DNA of 64,000 bases, taken from Allodiplogaster sudhausi (Eukaryota; Nematoda; Chromadorea; Rhabditida; Diplogasteridae). Each line of letters begins with the position of its first letter. The stretch's first letter is position 1. Both the position numbers and the translations under genes were made by a program. Below the pieces are notes generated by a model. It was not told the origin of the DNA, did no database searches, and worked only from the letters and a program-made list of their open reading frames with translations. Positions 60,194-64,000 of this stretch are shown in pieces. Where the stretch lies: the NCBI GenBank assembly GCA_945643635.1, contig CALZFC010000020.1:4353501-4417500 (forward strand), written 5' to 3'.

Positions 60194-63100
60194 GCCAGAG
60201 AGCGAGAGAACGGACAGGTGGACTACAACTAATTAGGGTGGCAGGATTAAAGGACAGAAGGTGGATATGAGGTTAGAAGAGTAACAGGCTTATGAAGAGA
60301 CAAATGTATTGGGAATTCAAGATAGAAGAGAGAAGAAAGAGAAGGGATACGAAAGGAGAAGAAATATATGCAAGCTGGATATGAGAGATTGAAGAAATCG
60401 AAGGGGAAGAATGGTGCTCTCTTTCTGATATAAGTTCGTGTACATAAACTGATATGTGAAGGGGGAAAATGTACAAACATAAAGTTCTGTGAAGGGAATT
60501 ACAGACCATATCACAAGAAACCGATAATGAAATGAAGAATGAATTACTTCCTATGATTACATCCACTGTCAGATTGGCACGACCGTCCTGTCCGTCTTCG
60601 CTCGCGACGTGGATGCTGGCGAGAACGGAGAAGTGGAGTACTCGCTGGAGACGGTGGAAGGGGAGGAGGAGGGAGAGGAAGCGGCCACTCGGCTCCTCTC
60701 CATCAATCCTAAGCTTGGCGTCATCCAGACGGCAGCCATCCTGGACAGAGAGCAACAGTCCATGCTGAGGATCGCCGTGGTCGCGAGGGATAAAGGAGAT
60801 CCGCCACGCAACTCATCCGCGCTCATTCAGATCACTCTTGTTGATGTCAATGATAACTCACCCGTTTTTGACAAGGTTATACATATTTCTTTCTGCTTCA
60901 CAAAACAACTTTGTATTTGCATATTTACTCATCAATTCATTCATATAAATGATGTAATTCCATGGAATCATCTGCAGCCTCTCTACAACGTCTCCATCCT
61001 GGAGAATAGCTCTCTGCCTGCTTTTGTTGCTGTTGTACATGCTGTCGATGCGGATGCTGGTGTGAATGGAGAGGTGAGTGGAAAGAAGTGAGAGAAAGAG
61101 CTATCGAAATGAAAGGGAAAGAAAGGAGGAAATAGAGAGAGAGAGAGGGAGAGAAAAAGAGGGCAAGAAAGATAGAGAGAGCGAGAAAGAAAGAGGGAGC
61201 AAGAGATGAGGAAATAGAGAGAGATAAAGAGAGAATGAGAGAGAGACCGCTCATTGCAGGTGCACTATTCGCTGGCGTCGTCTTCCGCCCTGCCCGTGAC
61301 CGTGGATTACTCGAGTGGCGAAGTGTTGGTGCGTGGCCGTCTGCCTCTCTCTCGTCTGCCGCTCTCTCTTCTCGTGCGAGCCAAGGATGGCGCCCAGCCG
61401 GCGCGCAGTTCGACCGTCACTCTTCTCATCAATGTCATCGACATCAATGATCATGTCAGAACCTTCTTCCAGTTCAAGAAAAAAAAAATTCAAATTGTGC
61501 ACACCTAATTCGATTTTTCACCAGCTCTATTTATTCGTAGCGGTATTCACAGTCATTGTATTTAGTTAGATATCATGAATAATGCAAGGACTTTTCCTTT
61601 TAGGCTCCGCTGTTCGTGGCCGCTCAACGACAACTGTCTCTCGAGGAGGGAATCGGGATCGGCGAGGAGGTCGGCAGGGTCATGGCTGTGGACGACGATC
61701 TGGGCGAGAACGGACAAGTTACGTACTCACTCAACGGCACCGACGACTTTGTCATCGATCCGCACTCTGGAGTCATTCGCACTGCGGCTGTCATCGACAG
61801 GGAGACGGTCGCGAGATATGAGATTGTGGTTGGTTGTCTTTGTCTGTTTCTCTCTCTTTCTCTGTATCTCTCATTGTCTCTCTCTCATTCTTCCTCTCTG
61901 TATCTCTCCCCTTTTCCTAAGATCTCTGCCTCTGACGCTGGCACTCCGCCCCAGTCGAGTTCAACCGAGATGTCGATCATTGTACGTGATGTGAATGACA
62001 ACTCGCCAGTGTTCCCGTCTGCCACCCTGACCGTCTCACTCTCCGAAGATGCTCCCCGCGGAACGAGAGTAGCAGTCGTCAAGGCCACCGATGCGGACGA
62101 GCAACAGAAACTCGTCTACCGAATAGAGAAGGCCGCGCCTCCCGATCTCCTCTCGCTCATCGACCTCGGCGAGGAGGTTAGTCATGCCGATCTATGGTAG
62201 GATACGGCGGAGAATTTACGGCCGCTATTATCACAAGTTTCTGCTGGGTGTTTAAGTCATTTGACGTAATCTTCAGTCGAATGTTGTTAAATTAGTTACT
62301 GTTTGCATGTTCAGGGTGCTCTGCTAAGCGTGGCTGCTTCTCTGGCCGGCCACACGTCGATCGAAGTGATCGTGATTGCGACGGATGCAAGTGGGCTCAG
62401 TGGCCGAGTGCGCGTGGCTGTCCTGGTCGATGACGTCAACTCGCCGCCGGCCTTCCTGCCGCACCCGCTCTCCGTCCACGTCAACGAGGACGCGCCCCTT
62501 GGACTGCCCGTCCTGACCATGACGGTTGGTATTTTTCTTTCATTCTGTCCCATCTGAGATCATCTCTAAACTATCAATCAAATGTTTTTGTCGTGGTTCG
62601 CTGTCATTCTTTTTGTTCTCTTTCTATCACAACTGCAACCGGTCAGGCGGAAGACAGTGACCGTGGCGGGAATGCGGCCGTGAAGTATTCGCTGAGCTCC
62701 TCGGATGGCGGTTCCTCCTTCTTCTCCATTGACAACTTAACGGGTGCTGTGGCAATGGCTGCTGCCCTGGACAGGGAGAGCCAGTCCACCTTCTTCCTCA
62801 CTGTCACTGCCACCGACTCGGCCTCCCCTCCACTCTCAGCGTCGGCTTCCTTTGAAGTCATCGTCGATGATGGTTACTTTGACTTTCGAGAATTATTTTG
62901 TACCTTCTCATAAGGATGTCCGTTTCGCTCTCGCTGTATGCATGCATGTCATTTCCTTCTGCTCGAGTGAAGTCTTCGGTTTGCGCCTGTCATTTTGCAA
63001 TTTACTTGTAATGGCTGCCGCGCTCCCCGATATTCTCTCTCTCGCTCGCTTTCTCTCTCTCTCTTTCTCTCTCGCTTTGGCTAGGAAAGAGTGAGCTCAT

Positions 63101-64000
63101 TTCCGCAAATAAGAAGGACATTTGCCAGCTGGCCATTCTCTGCCGTCCATCTCACGTCGCGTGTGCATTATCTCCCTTGCCTCTCTCTCTTCTTCTCTTT
63201 CTCTCTCTCTCTCTCGCTCTCTCTCCCCTCGTTCGCTACCCTGTCCCCTCTTTCATTTTCTTCTCTCCGTCTTTGTCGCTCTCTTTTCTTCTGGCTTACT
63301 CTCCCTCCGTCGAAATAAAGATAATTACAATGAAAGAAATCCATTGATGGTGATAAAAGACTGTTGAAGTTAGAAGAAAACAAAATTAGACTGTGACTGT
63401 TTAGTGAATGATAACGCGCCCCAGTTCACATCGCTCAACTACACCGCGGCCATCTCAGAGGACATTGCCATCGGCACTTCTTTCCTTCAGGTTCACCCAC
63501 CATCCTTGCTTCTTCATTTCTGCATGCCTTGCTGATTTCTGCCATTCTCTCTCTCTCCTCTCTCATACTCATCTTAATGTCCTCCTTAAAGATCTCTGCG
63601 TCGGATGTAGATGAGGGTGAGAACGCGTTGATCGACTACTTCCTAAACGAGTCTTCTGCCGCCGTCCAGGCCGATCTGTTCCGTCTCGATCGAACCAGTG
63701 GAACACTTCGAGTTAATGGAAGACTCGATCGCGAGACTTTTCCGAGGTTAGGGATGAGGGAGAGAAAGAGAGAGAGAGAGAGCGAGGGAGGGAAGAGAAA
63801 GTAGACAACAAAAGAGAGAGAGAGTGAGAGAGAGAGAGAATGAGAGAGATGCCAGAAAACGTTCTTCTAATAGTGAAGAGGACAAAGTGCCACGATGGCA
63901 GTTGCTGCTCTTCTAAATTAAAGTAATTTTCCCGGTTCTCTACCCTGTGAGTGGCAGACTCGCGCGGCTTACTCATGGAAGGGCCACAGATGAAAAGAGT
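57777..64000 (+). CDS. Large cadherin, Fat/Dachsous/protocadherin type, N-terminal part (truncated by window)
   Basis: Exons 57777-58228, 58353-58497, 58651-58716, 58939-59073, 60573-60875, 60978-61073, 61260-61454, 61604-61828, 61922-62176, 62315-62524, 62647-62872, 63405-63490, 63592-63746 and probably 63958 onward join in frame (864 codons so far). A signal peptide (ILLLPLLGFVTASV) and a Cys-containing N-terminal region precede tandem cadherin repeats. Calcium-binding linkers are visible: DVQDNSPIF, DVNDNSPVF (twice), DINDHAPLF, DVNDNAPQF; one is degenerate (DDVNSPPAF). DxDxGxN and LDRE motifs recur in most repeats. It should be a single-pass adhesion receptor. The subfamily cannot be fixed without the C-terminus. 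Confidence 0.92.

Overview
The window looks like nuclear DNA from a nematode. (i) The four replication-dependent histone genes end in a 3' stem-loop whose loop reads CUUU. A C at the first loop position is what is described for C. elegans, where most animals have U. (ii) Almost every non-histone start codon lies 0-20 nt after a pyrimidine-AG acceptor, as expected for spliced-leader trans-splicing. (iii) U2AF35, an RRM-cyclophilin and SF1 lie in tandem; the first two are a known C. elegans operon. (iv) Introns are many and mostly short. The species cannot be named from this. Exon joins were done by hand and checked for reading frame, family alignment and GT/AG (sometimes GC/AG) borders; no transcript evidence was available.

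Layout. 0.3-13.1 kb, plus strand: PNPLA8-type phospholipase, CPT2, PEX14 and NDUFAF3, all mitochondrial or peroxisomal. 13.7-17.4 kb, minus strand: histones H3, H2B, H2A, H4 head to tail, no H1. 17.9-28.7 kb, minus strand: ATPAF2, a beta-carbonic anhydrase, a divergent PDI with only one CGHC site, and NDUFAF2 with a LINE fragment in an intron. 29.3-37.0 kb, plus strand: U2AF1, PPIE and SF1, the early 3'-splice-site recognition set. 37.6-38.8 kb: a secreted Cys-rich protein.

38.8-57 kb is more accessory. Two diverged copies of an unrecognised membrane-anchored charged protein (39.7-41.7 and 54.6-56.4 kb, minus strand) flank a TEX2-like SMP lipid-transfer gene (plus), a PP1-like phosphatase (minus), a small Ly6/ET-like secreted protein (plus) and a doubtful small basic gene. 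57.8-64.0 kb holds the N-terminal part of a large cadherin that runs off the window.

Non-coding structure. Introns and spacers carry long CT/GA tracts, at least four large foldback (inverted-repeat) elements, three near-perfect palindromes with spacers of only 2-4 nt, and a TEX2 terminal exon copied in inverted orientation about 1 kb downstream. Eight introns are best explained as GC-AG, five of them in the unknown two-copy family. The most interesting items are that family with its GC-AG introns, the foldback/inverted-exon region at 46-47.5 kb, the PDI that has lost its first active site, and the operon-like spacings.
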